Shown here piece after piece: positions 16,244-26,700 of a stretch of DNA of 34,262 bases; position 1 is the stretch's first letter, and each line of letters begins with the position of its first letter. The notes under the pieces were generated by a model, which did not search any database, had not been told where the DNA came from, and saw only the letters and a list, made by a program, of their open reading frames with translations. The translations under genes and the position numbers were made by a program. Source of the stretch: Priapulus caudatus. Its lineage: Eukaryota; Priapulida; Priapulimorpha; Priapulimorphida; Priapulidae. Location of the stretch: positions 128,377 to 162,638 of the forward strand of contig NW_014577160.1 in the NCBI RefSeq assembly GCF_000485595.1. Direction: 5' to 3'.

Positions 16244-16541
16244 ATGAGGAGAATCTTCATCGATTTATCAAAACGCTTTTTGGTCACAAACAAATTCAAA
16301 AAGCTAGCAACTCTTGTTTTACGTGCTGCTTTTAAGCAACGCGGGGCCTCTGCCCAATGTGAATGTTTCACTTCAGTATAACGAACTAAACGTCGATACC
16401 TAAAAATAAAGCGAAACAGTCCAAAGCCAGTGGAGGTTTGCGGACCGTCAAAAGCACTAGGTATTAACAAAAATTGACTCCGCACGAGTTCGCGAAATAC
16501 GACGGCAACTCTGCAACAGTGAACCTCAGCTGATACGGAAC
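16244..16541 (+). pseudogene. NADK2: NADK2 exon 1, broken copy
   Basis: Counterpart of 23402-23701. Frameshifting indels start within the first codons and recur throughout. The donor GTAATC is still visible. Confidence 0.85.
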
Positions 16542-16634
16542 GTAATCTACCAATACCGTTGACGCTCTCAATGTCGTCTCAAACTCTGCAACGATCGCTC
16601 TAGAACTACTCTAACTACTACTCTAGTCTACTGA

Positions 16635-16812
16635 CCTCACGCCCATCGCAGAATAGAGTTACATGCCAAGCAAGGCCTGTACGTATAATGAACAACACAT
16701 AATAGTAAGTGGTACTAGTAGTAGATAGTAACCTACTACTAGTTATGTGTGTTTCTATACCAGTACAGGCCTTGCTTGGCATGTAAGCTCTAATCTGCAA
16801 TGGGTGAAGAGA
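16635..16812. repeat. palindrome, degraded copy
   Basis: Counterpart of the 175-bp palindrome at 23794-23968. The arms here carry many indels. Confidence 0.8.
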
Positions 16813-17564
16813 TATATAGGTAGTGCTAAGAAGCTTAATGGTGCGATGAGTATAACCAAGTAATTTATGAAGAGTATCCCACAACAACGTTAGGACCCCT
16901 CTGTTTCAGCTATATCATCATACATTATCACACCACCAAACCTTTCCACCATAACCCTGAGCCCAACGCTACTAATATTAAGCCGTGGGCCAAAAATAAG
17001 ATTGAATCGTCGTTATAGTTATGTAAATGACAGTTCAGCAACGTGTTTGGTAGTATTTTATTAAATTGTGTTACAGACATTAAGCATTGCATTTTATATA
17101 GAGTTAACACTGGTGTCCGTTATTTTAATGCTAGTCATCGATATGCTGATCGATTGCTGTGAGGGAGCATCTTGGCAATTGCTTTTACCTTGTTAGAAAT
17201 TTAAATATGTGGAGGCGAAACCCCTTTTATTCATAGGTTTAAGTAATGCAGTTAGTGACTTACGAAGAGTATACACAAATTACATGGCAGACTACACTGT
17301 TCTCTGACTAATTAAAAAACATCAACCATCGTGTGTAATCTGTGTTGACCCATCGCAGATGAGGTGGAAATAATAGGCGCAAACTTGTAAAAACTAGACG
17401 CGTTACATCAAACACGTCCAGTACCACCAGCAGGGAGCGGTCGAGAACGATTTTATTATTCAACAAGAAGGGTTTGCCACAATAAACCCACGGTACAAGT
17501 TACAACAACTGAAAAGATACGGTGTTCACCCACCTTACAAGCCTTAGTGTATCTTCAACAGCCC

Positions 17565-18341
17565 TAGGTGTAACCGATATACCGGTATATTACGGTATAC
17601 TGGCAATATATTTCGGAAAACTGATAATATCGCATACACACTTCCAGATATCGATATTGTTACGATACGGTGGATAAACAAGAAATAAATTACTTGACAC
17701 ATTGCCTTTATTCTATATTGTTAATGGGGCTCGAAAAATCTATGGCACTGGCGGTGATATAGTTACGGGAAAGCACAAGCTGCACGACGCATACAGTATT
17801 ACTGGTAAGCGAAGCCCACTGCATCGGAGCACTGCGACGGTACTACTGCGTGGCAGATGCGGGGCAGACGTGTCGCGAGAGCGGCAGAGAGCTCAGCGGC
17901 AACTAGCGGAGGCCTATATATACCTATGCTCGCCTGAGTGCCGCGCCGCGGCGATCTACAACGAAACGAGCCCAGCCACGTTTCAGTTACAGTTTCAGTA
18001 TACAGTAATTACCAAGTTAGCAGCAGGGGTATTGGTGATTCCAAGCTACGTCAGTGGCCTCCGAGAGAGGTAGTCAGTACAGCGGGTGACATTGTACGCA
18101 CAGAGGCTGCACTGTCAGCTGGAAAAAACCAGTGCGTGTTCTGTTTCTCAAGAAAAACATGAAGAAATTAAATCATGTCATATAAACAAATATATGATGA
18201 AATATTAAAACCATCAAATTATACTATAGTCATGCATGGTATAACACTCGCCAATACGGTATTGGAAATATGCAATAACGGTTTGGGTCGTATTGCCAAT
18301 AGTATTGCAATACGGTTTTTGGTACGCAATACTCACCCCTA
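17565..18341 (+). mobile_element. hAT element, degraded copy
   Basis: Counterpart of 24695-25446, with the same insertion site and same target duplication. The left duplication reads CAACAGCCC here, with one extra base. Confidence 0.85.
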
Positions 18342-18719
18342 CAACACCCCACTTAAACTAAGGAATAAACCAACTTATTTAATAAAAATAAAATATTGTT
18401 GAATATTAGCTATACAACAATGTTAGTGTACACTTACTGTACAGGTTCCCATAAGGTTGTTACCCTGAAGTTGTTCATTTAATCTTAGAAAAGCTGCTTT
18501 TGTAAGCACATCTCATCTGCAACATATTTTCCAGAAGAAATGTGAAATAGATCGATCACACTTGTGCTCACAACTCCATCCTGACAAATGAATTAATGTC
18601 TTTTTATGCTTTGACCTTGGTGTGCACGTGGAATATTCGCGAAGTTTATTATCATCGCCGGCAGGTTTTACAGAATCCTATCGGTATATGAATAGTGTTG
18701 TTTTACAAGCTAGAACCAA

Positions 18720-18800
18720 GGGATCTGCGATTAGCCAAGAGTTTACTTCAGATACATCAAAACACCAGATGGGCAAAGGACATTGTCGTTGCCTGCTACA
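18720..18800 (+). pseudogene. NADK2: NADK2 exon 2, broken copy
   Basis: Counterpart of 25815-25903. A base is missing in the KGSDY region and the acceptor reads ACAAG in place of ACAG. Confidence 0.85.
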
Positions 18801-18863
18801 GTAAGCCCAGCAATTTGCGTATTATCAGCAAGGAAACAATAATTCTAATATCTACCAATCGTC

Positions 18864-19182
18864 ATAAGGCCACAATTAAAAAATATTTGTTGCCCCTCAC
18901 CCGACTCAGGCAGAAAGTTTTGGGTAGGTAGGTAGCTTATTTTAATGAGCTCTTTAAACAAATTCAGCGATGGTGTCTACAATGCTCGGTGTGTGCTTGT
19001 GTGGAGATACTGTTTATGTTGATGATTGTTTTGCTGATACATATAATGTGATCTGCTAGCAGATGTATATAAATATAATGCACAGTGATACATATTTGTA
19101 TAAAGAAAAAGATATCAATAAAATTGTTTTGAAGCGGGTGAGGGCGAGAAAACAAACAATCATTTTGTTATTATGGCCTAAG
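18864..19182. mobile_element. MITE, degraded copy
   Basis: Counterpart of 25967-26273. Confidence 0.7.
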
Positions 19183-19391
19183 TAATGAATTGTGTAACTG
19201 AAGCTGAACATAAAGAGGGCAGGTAGCAATAACCGAGAATGGTTAGTCCATCGTCAAAACGGTTAGAGAAAAAATAGTTATAAAATGTACTAGCATTTGA
19301 AAAACCACTGAACTGTCATGACTAGTTCTGAAGACATATATTGGATGTAATCAAACCTGTACCTACTGATGGATATTCTCCGTGTTTATTA

Positions 19392-19554
19392 AGAGGAAGG
19401 ATGAAATCCAGGGTTTGTGTCTAGATGGATACGTTCAGGAGCCATTGACTGGGCAAGGTGGTATTTACAAGAGCGGAGAGAACTTTCTTCTGGTGCTAGT
19501 AAAATTCTCAAGTCAGACAAGCCTAATTATAGGGTTCACATCTGATACCAAAAG
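19392..19554 (+). pseudogene. NADK2: NADK2 exon 3, broken copy
   Basis: Counterpart of 26474-26644. The catalytic GGDGT motif is destroyed by an indel and base changes. Confidence 0.85.
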
Positions 19555-19804
19555 GTACCATTGTAAGCATTAGTTTAAAAGTAGTTTCTTTATAGCCTGA
19601 ATCACATTTGTGTGGTGTAAAACAACTGAGGCATTTCCTATCTACATTCTGAAAAAAGTAATCTGTTTTCTTCATTTCGAAAAATTTCGACAGCTCTCTG
19701 GATATTGCATAACAGTCATATTTGCATTAACCATGATTTTTTCACATTAGATATTATCAATTACGACAATTAGTGATAAGCTGTGACTTATCGCTTCTCA
19801 TTCA

Positions 19805-19896
19805 GTCTGCAAGGAAGGGCGTGAATGGTCTGCCCAAGGCCGTGTCTGAAAAATTTTCAGAAAGCCCCTTGACAAGATCCTGAGAGGTGAATTCAA
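19805..19896 (+). pseudogene. NADK2: NADK2 exon 4, broken copy
   Basis: Counterpart of 26889-26972, with frameshifts. The GTAAGTG donor is intact. Confidence 0.85.
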
Positions 19897-20114
19897 GTAA
19901 GTGAGAATATACCAAACCATGAGCATATTATAAGGTAGTATAAATCTCTTGAAGTGATCCTCGGAGCTAACTTGACCTATTTACAGCTGTATCCCCCACC
20001 ACCAATCAGCAGCAGGCTATGGAGTCGATTTGCTGCCAACAAATGGAACCAACGTTGTCGTAGCGTTAGTCTGTATCTCCGATTTGGGGTGATTACGAGA
20101 AACAATTTTGCACG

Positions 20115-20124
20115 NNNNNNNNNN
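20115..20124. other. assembly gap (10 N)
   Basis: Ten Ns. A gap of exactly ten is a conventional placeholder for unknown distance, so this is a scaffold join between two contigs. Confidence 0.99.
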
Positions 20125-20399
20125 TCTTATATAGACAACAAACACGCGCCAACCAAACAAAGTACGAATTACGACCATTGGATTTATTCTCGCACTACGT
20201 GCAAAGTCCAAAAATTTCGGCAAGCGCCAGAACAGCTCAATTCACCGATTCTGGGGCTTTATGTAGTACACAAAGTGATTTGCGTATATAGTTATACATA
20301 TTGGGCAGCGATTTGACCCTAATGGCGCCATGAGATGGCGCTGTTCGCGCTTCGCGCGGATCCGGGCTGCAGTTTGTCTAGTATATCCTGCATGTAAAC
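20125..20399. other. unmatched leader of the second contig
   Basis: About 275 bp between the N gap and the start of the duplicated segment. It does not align with the sequence that precedes the left copy (12.8-13.08 kb). It includes a short palindrome-like stretch around TGGCGCCATGAGATGGCGC and CGCTTCGCGCGG. It could be a different haplotype, an insertion or a misassembled contig end. Confidence 0.5.
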
Positions 20400-20662
20400 T
20401 TCTAAAACAATTAAGCTACATAACACTGTGCTACTGCAAACACATTGAATTCAAATCTTGCAGCATAAGATATTTAACAGGTCTTATATACTATGTGCCA
20501 CGTGTTACTACTCGAAGCTGCCAGCTAAGTCACGATAAATGCTTTTCATTTATTCAGATCCAGGATATTTATTTAATATACCAATATTCCGTGTTACTAC
20601 AGACTATTCAATACAGCAAGATCAACCGAACAGTAGCAGCTTAGTGGTTAGCATTGCTGATA

Positions 20663-20854
20663 GGGTCTATGTCACCCAGGGTACTGCCGGAACGTACCCT
20701 GGTACTAGATACTACTATCTAATATGCCGGACCGTACCTCGCCTACTCCACTAACGAGTCTAGTGAGTCGCCTACGCTTACTCCCTAACCCTAACCATAT
20801 CAGCTAGATAGTTACCAGGGTACGTTCCGGCAGTACCCTGGGGGACATAGACCC
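20663..20854. mobile_element. MITE-like element with about 45-bp inverted ends
   Basis: The left arm begins GGGTCTATGTCACCCAGGG and continues GTACTGCCGGAACGTACC. The right arm (20806-20854) is its inverse with few mismatches. The centre holds CCCTAACCCTAACC. It lies in SLC30A7 intron 1. Confidence 0.75.
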
Positions 20855-21029
20855 TATGAGCGTTAGTATTAGTGTTAAAGCTATTTGCACTATAGTTTTA
20901 TGTTTTTAATATTTGTTTAGCCACCTTGGTAATAGAATGAAGAAGACCAGTATTCGGTAGCACTTACTTAATTGACCAAAGGCTTTTTGAGATTTCACGA
21001 AATAAAATATTGAGAAATATATGATTTTG

Positions 21030-21740
21030 ATCATATATTATTTGTTAGCTACGTGGTTGTTGGTAGATCATTTCAATTGCACCGTATCACATGATTTGCA
21101 CAGCTTGTTGCATTTGTCTCCCTGTGGCGTTTTTAAAAGATAAATTTTGTTTGCACTGCCAATAACAGTGATGAAAATTAACACTCGCCCAGTCGCCCGA
21201 GGCGAGTAGAAATAATGTTGGGCCCCAAAATTTTGTCAAAAAGTCGCCCGAAACGCGAGGGTTTCTTTTTATAGTTAAACATACAATAATCAGTGGAATC
21301 ACTATCAGTGCTATGATTACGCCATTACAATTCGCTCACCATTTCCTACAATTTTGATACATTTTTTGACCACTAGAATGAAAACCAATTCAATCTATGC
21401 TGCTAGGACTAGAAGGAACACGTTGATGCACGTTCATGGGGGCAGGCATTTTACATGTTGATTCCCTGGTGAAACGTAAACCGGGCTCTCATTGGTTCAG
21501 GGCTGGGAACTCAGCCAGTGAGAGCATGTGTTGTACATGGTGTTCTATCTGACATTGCCGCGGATCATTGGGAATGAATGTGGGTTGTAATTACTAATTA
21601 GTTAACTAGTTAGTGTAATAGAGATCAGTGGTTGTAACATGGTTGTAATACAATCCAATGCAATCTAATAAAAATTGTGATCAATACTAAATAAAATATA
21701 TTTAAAAAAATAATTAAATTTTGAATAAAATGCCATAAAA
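21030..21740. other. SLC30A7 intron 1 sequence, possibly transposon-derived
   Basis: AT-rich sequence with a GTCGCCCGAGGCGAG-like motif repeated near 21195 and 21243. No coding frame is recognisable. Confidence 0.3.
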
Positions 21741-22010
21741 ATGCTGTCCCTGCCAATCACGGAATTTGATCCATTGCAAGTAATAAATTTATGGAACGAG
21801 CAGGGTGTCAGGTCAAGAAGGCCGACTTTTAAAAATACAGATAAAATGCTGGAAAAAGCATTGGAAATTGTTGAGAATAATGGAGCTGATGACAGAACAG
21901 GGGATCAAACGGACACGATAATGACGGCTGATGATGATGAAACAGGAAATGACAATGGGGACTGGATGGACTCTGACAATGACATGGAAACTGTTTTAAA
22001 AAATGATTGA
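21741..22010 (+). CDS. hypothetical 89-residue acidic ORF, possibly the C-terminal remnant of a transposon protein
   Basis: Open from ATG to TGA. It starts MLSLPITEFDPLQVINLW, has a basic patch (RSRRPTF) and a helical Lys/Glu-rich segment (EKALEIVENN). The tail is very acidic (DDDETGNDNGDWMDSDND). The frame is opposite in strand to SLC30A7 and sits in its intron 1. Acidic tails of this kind occur at the ends of several transposase families, but I do not recognise the family. The counterpart at about 14505-14782 is frameshifted. Confidence 0.3.
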   Translation: MLSLPITEFDPLQVINLWNEQGVRSRRPTFKNTDKMLEKALEIVENNGADDRTGDQTDTIMTADDDETGNDNGDWMDSDNDMETVLKND

Positions 22011-22333
22011 GTAACTACTCTAATTAATGGCGTAATAAAAACAAATGTAGAAATTGTTGAAGTACTTCTTTTTTACTTCTTGTCACTAAGGTATAGTACG
22101 GAGTCCCCTAAATAAATATTTGTATTTGCCACTCGTCGTGCACGTTTCATCGGACACCACCTGACTCTGTCGTCCTATTGAAGTGACATCATGTATTTTC
22201 ATAGACTTTGTACCGTTTGCAAAAAAAGACTTGCAGTTCTTTTCTCAAAAGATTTGCTCTAAATCGTCATGCCCGGTATGCATAATAGAGCAATATCCAA
22301 GACGAATCCCGAACTTCTGCGCTTCGCGCCATA

Positions 22334-22391
22334 AGCTGGGCCCCTAAAATTTGAGCTGGGCCCCTAATATTTTTACTTTAGGGGCCCAGCT
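22334..22391. repeat. AGCTGGGCCCCTAA hairpin
   Basis: Two direct copies of AGCTGGGCCCCTAA (22334 and 22354) face an inverted copy, TTTAGGGGCCCAGCT, at 22377-22391. Probably a small foldback remnant. Confidence 0.75.
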
Positions 22392-22955
22392 AGCTACTAG
22401 TACTACAAGTTTTTATCACTGCCAATAATATGATGAAACTACTAACTAATATGCAGATAATTTACATTGATTTAGACTAATAAATTTAAAATCAGCATGG
22501 TCGAGTATAAACATACAGAACAGGTATTTAGGATTGTACTGGCGGATATGTTCGCCTGAATAATAAAATATGACAATCTAAAGAAAAACATATCCTATCT
22601 TTTGTCCTGTGTGGATTTTACTATACTTAATTTGTAATAGGCACTGTGGCTAATCTGAGTAAACAGATTATTGCCCCACACACATATGTCGCTACTACAA
22701 ACTTTGAAGTCAGCCTATATCATATCATATGACATATGTTGCTAACAGTACCACCATGCCAAACTACTAACTATAGCCATCATTTGAAATACAGAGGACG
22801 AAAATTGCAATTTTAACCAATAAATTAGTAAATGGCTCATTGCAATCAGCTGCGTCGTGCACCAATGAATGAAATATGACAAACGATCAACCAAGACTGA
22901 CTGACAGAGTGTGTCAGTCATCTTCGTTACCAAACAAAACTGGCCATAAACACAC

Positions 22956-23032
22956 CTCATCCAGCCATATGCCTTCTCCTTCACGCGCCATCCTGGTTTA
23001 TACTGCTTATCTTTACTGGTAACTGGTAACAT
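22956..23032 (-). CDS. SLC30A7: SLC30A7 coding exon 1 (clean copy)
   Basis: The exon encodes residues 1-25 and two bases of codon 26. It starts MLPVTSKDKQYKPGW and ends at GGATGAG before a GTGTGT donor. Vertebrate ZnT7 has the same MLP-KD-YKP start and a GW(F/M)R end. Phase 2 joins exactly to exon 2 (12743) to give WMRLIMSDKTS. A degraded copy is at 15792-15867. Confidence 0.92.
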
Positions 23033-23401
23033 GGTTATTTTACGAGTTAAAATACACTAAATATGTTAAAGTTGACGATATGCTGTCAAGTTGGCAAGGC
23101 GGAAGCGGATATTAGTAGACGTGCTGTTTGAAACATTATTCGTTGCACAATATATTTTTAAATCTATTTAACTATTTATGATGATATAAAATATTTATGC
23201 TACGATTTCATGTCAAAATTTCAGTTTACACAATTTTTGTGTAGGTTTATAAATATTAAAATTTATCAATTTCAAAGAGTTGTCTTTTGATCTGAACAAT
23301 CACCTATTTTTATCACACCAAGAAACATGGCAGCTCCCATGGTCTAACTTATTTTAGTAAAGTCAATTATATAGTGTGTGTATGTAGCAAAGGCAGCCGA
23401 A
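23033..23401. promoter_or_regulatory. bidirectional SLC30A7 / NADK2 promoter region
   Basis: Only 369 bp separate the ATG of SLC30A7 (minus) from the first in-frame ATG of NADK2 (plus). The region must hold both 5' UTRs and the start sites. It is AT-rich, has no clear TATA-box pair, and contains an ETS-like GGCGGAAGCGG at about 23098 and an ATGGC word (AACATGGCAGC) at about 23325. The same arrangement appears in the left copy (15868-16243). Confidence 0.7.
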
Positions 23402-23701
23402 ATGAGTGAGAATCTTCATCGAATTTTATCAAAACGCTTTTTTGGTCTACAAACTAATTCAAAAATGCTACAACTCTTGTGTTTACGTGCTGCTTTTAAG
23501 CAAGCGGGGGCCTCTGCCCAATGTGAATGTTTTTCAACTTCAGTTAACGAACTAAACAGTCGTATACCTAAAATAAGCGAAACAGTCCAAGCCAGTGGAG
23601 GTTTTCGGCCGTCAAAGGCACTAGTATTAACAAAATTGACTCGCTACGAGTTCGAGAAACGACGGCACTCTGCATACAGTGAACCTCAGCTGATACGAAA
23701 C
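23402..23701 (+). CDS. NADK2: NADK2 exon 1
   Basis: 100 codons, ending SEPQLIRN before a GTAATT donor in phase 0. Upstream the frame stays open to about 23378 but without an ATG, so the ATG at 23402 is chosen. The targeting-peptide-like N-terminus precedes GGFRPSKALVLTKLTRYEFE. Confidence 0.9.
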
Positions 23702-26700
23702 GTAATTATCCAAACCGTTGACGCTCTCAATGTCGTCTTCAACTCTGGCAACGATCGCTCTACTACTCTACTACTACTCTACTACTAGTACTACTCTTCA
23801 CCCCATCGCAGATAGAGTTACATGCCAAGCAAGGCCTGTACTGGTATAATGAACACATATAACTAGTAGTGGTACTAGTAGTACTAGTACCACTACTAGT
23901 TATGTGTGTTCATTATACCAGTACAGGCCTTGCGTGGCATGTAACTCTATCTGCGATGGGGTGAAGAGATATATAGGTAGTGCTAGAGTAACTTTAATGG
24001 TGGGCGATGAGTATAACCAGTATTTATGATGAGTAACCCCCAACAACGTTAGGACCCCTGTTTCACTATTATCATCATCATTATCATCACCACCAAACCT
24101 TTTCACCATAACCCTGAGCCAACTCTAATATTAAGCGTGGGGGTCCAAAAATAAGATTGAATCTGTCGTTTATAGTTATGTATGACAGGTTACAGCAACT
24201 GTTTGGTAGTATTTCATTTATTTGTTACACACATTAACATTGCATTTTATATAGAGTTAACATGGTGTCTTATTTTTAAATCTATACTATATGCTATCGT
24301 TGCTGTGAGGGAGATCTTGCAATTGCTTTTACCTTTTGTTAGAAATTTAAATATGTGGAGGCAAAACCCTTTTATTCATAGGTTTAATATGCAGTTAGTG
24401 ACTTTACGAAGATATACAGTAAATTACATGCAGACTACACTGTCTCTGAGCTAATTAAAAACATCAACCATGTGTGTATGCTGTGTTGACGCCATCGGCA
24501 GATGATGGTGGAAATAAATAGCCAAAACTTGTAAAAACTACGCGTTACATCAAACACGTCCTATACCACCAGCAGGGAGCGGTCGAGAACATTTTATTAT
24601 TCAACAAGATAGGAGTCGCCACAATACCACGGTACAAGTACAAATGAAAAGATAGGTGTCACCACCTTACAAGCCTTAGTTTATCTCAACACCCTAGGGG
24701 TGTAACGATATACCGGTATATCGGTATATTGCAATATATTTTGAAAACTCGATATATCGCGATACAACTTCCGGATATCGATATTTTACGATACGGTGGT
24801 ATAACAAGAAATAAATTACTTGACACTTGCCTTTATGTCTATATTGTTAATGGGCTCGAAAATTATGCACTGGCGGTGTATATATTACGAAAGCACAATG
24901 CCTGCACGACGCATACAGTATTACTGGTAAGCGACCACTGCATGGAGCACTGCGCGGTACTACTGCGCGGGCAGAGTAGGGCAGACGTGTGCGCGAGGCA
25001 GAGAGCACGGCAACTAGGGAGTCTATATATATAGCCTATGCTCGCCTGAGTGCCCGCGCGCGCGCGATACAAGCTGAAGCGACCCACCACTGTTTCAGTT
25101 ACAGTTTCACTATCCAGTATTAGCCAATTATGCAGCAGGGGTATTGTGTATTCCAGCTACGTCAGTGCCTTCCGAGAGGGTATTCAGTACAGCGGGTGAC
25201 ATTGTTACGGCACAGAGGGCTGCACTGTCAGCGGAAAACATTGCCGTGCTTCTGTTTCTCAAGAAAAACATGAGAAATTAAATCATGTCATATAATACAA
25301 TATATATGATGATATTAAAACCATCAAATTGTTACTATATCATGCATGGTATACACTTCCCAATACGTATTGGAAAATATTGCAATACGGTTTTGTCGTA
25401 TTGCAATATATTGCAATACGGTTTTTGGTCGCAATACTCACCCCTACAACACCCCCACTTAAACTAAGGATAAACACTCTTTTAAATAAAATAAAATATT
25501 GTTGAATATTGCGTATACACAATGTAGTGTACACTTACTGTACAGGTTTCCCCATAAGGTTGTTCCTGAATTTGTTCAATTTAATCTTAGAAGCTGGCTT
25601 TGTAAGCACATCTCATCTGCAACATTATTTTCAGAAGAAATGTGAAATAGATTGATCACCTTGTTGCGAACTTCATCTCTGACAAAATGATATTTAATGT
25701 CTATATGCTTTGACCTTTGGTGGTGCACTGGAATATTCGCAAGTTTTATTATCATCGCCCAGGTTTTTACAGAGTATCTATAGGTATAATGAATAGTGTG
25801 TTGTTTGTTTACAGCTAGAATCCAAGGGATCTGATTACAAGAGTTTACTTCAGATACACAATAACCACCAGAGGGCAAAGGACATTGTCGTTGCCTGCTT
25901 ACAGTAAGCCAGCAATTTTGCGTAATCATCAACAAGGAAACATTAATCTAATATCTAACATGTACATAAGGCCACAATTAAAAAAATATTTGTTTGCCCT
26001 CACCCGACTCAGGCTGAAAAGTTTGGATAGGTAGGTAGGCTTTTTTTAATGGGTGTTTTTACAAATTCAGCATGGTGTCTACATGCTCGGGTGTGCTTGT
26101 GTGGAGATACCTTTATGTTGAATGATTGTTTTGCTTGGTACATATAATGTATTGCCTACAGATGTATATAAATTATAATGCACAGTGATACAATTTGTAT
26201 TAAAAAAAGATATCAATAAAATTGTTTGAGTCGGGTGAGGGCAAACAAACAATATTTTTATTATGGCCTAAGGTATTGATGTGTGTAACTGAAGCTAACT
26301 AAAGAGGGAAGGTAGCATACCGAGATGGTTATCATGTCAAACTGTTAGAGAAAATAGTTATAAGATATGTACACATTTGAAAACCACTGAATGTCATGAC
26401 TAGTTCTAAGACATATATTTGATGGTAATCAATACCCTGTACCTACTGATGGATATTCTCCCGTGTTTTATAGGAAGGAAGGTATTGAAACCAGGGTTGT
26501 GTCTAGATTTGGATACGTTCAGGAGGCCATTGACTGGGCAGATGTGGTATTTACATCAGGCGGAGATGGAACTTTTCTTCTGGGTGCTAGTAAAATTCTC
26601 AGTCGAGACAAGCCTATTATAGGTGTCACATCTGATACGAAAAGGTACCATTTAACATTAGTTAAAAGTAGTTTTTTTATACCTGAATCAATTGTGTGGT

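Larger units (their letters stand above)
13084..20114. repeat. left, error-rich copy of the 7-kb duplicated segment
   Basis: This aligns in the same orientation with 20400-27189 from start to finish. Landmarks in order are MITE 13352/20663, acidic ORF about 14505/21741, SLC30A7 exon 1 15792/22956, NADK2 exon 1 16244/23402, palindrome 16635/23794, hAT 17565/24695, NADK2 exon 2 18720/25815, MITE 18864/25967, exon 3 19392/26474, exon 4 19805/26889 and potential cassette exon 19987/27059. This copy is about 240 bp longer, mostly from single-base insertions that fall equally in exons, inverted repeats and introns. It ends exactly at the N gap. Confidence 0.9.

Noticed and set aside
13084-20114. 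A second, pseudogenised SLC30A7-NADK2 locus produced by true tandem duplication
   Set aside because: Differences are mostly single-base indels equally common in exons and introns, the copy ends at an N gap, and both copies share all insertions. Assembly overlap explains this better, though it is not proven.
22742-23032. 96-codon minus-strand ORF as a whole
   Set aside because: Only its first 25 codons are real (SLC30A7 exon 1). The rest is intron read past the GTGTGT donor.
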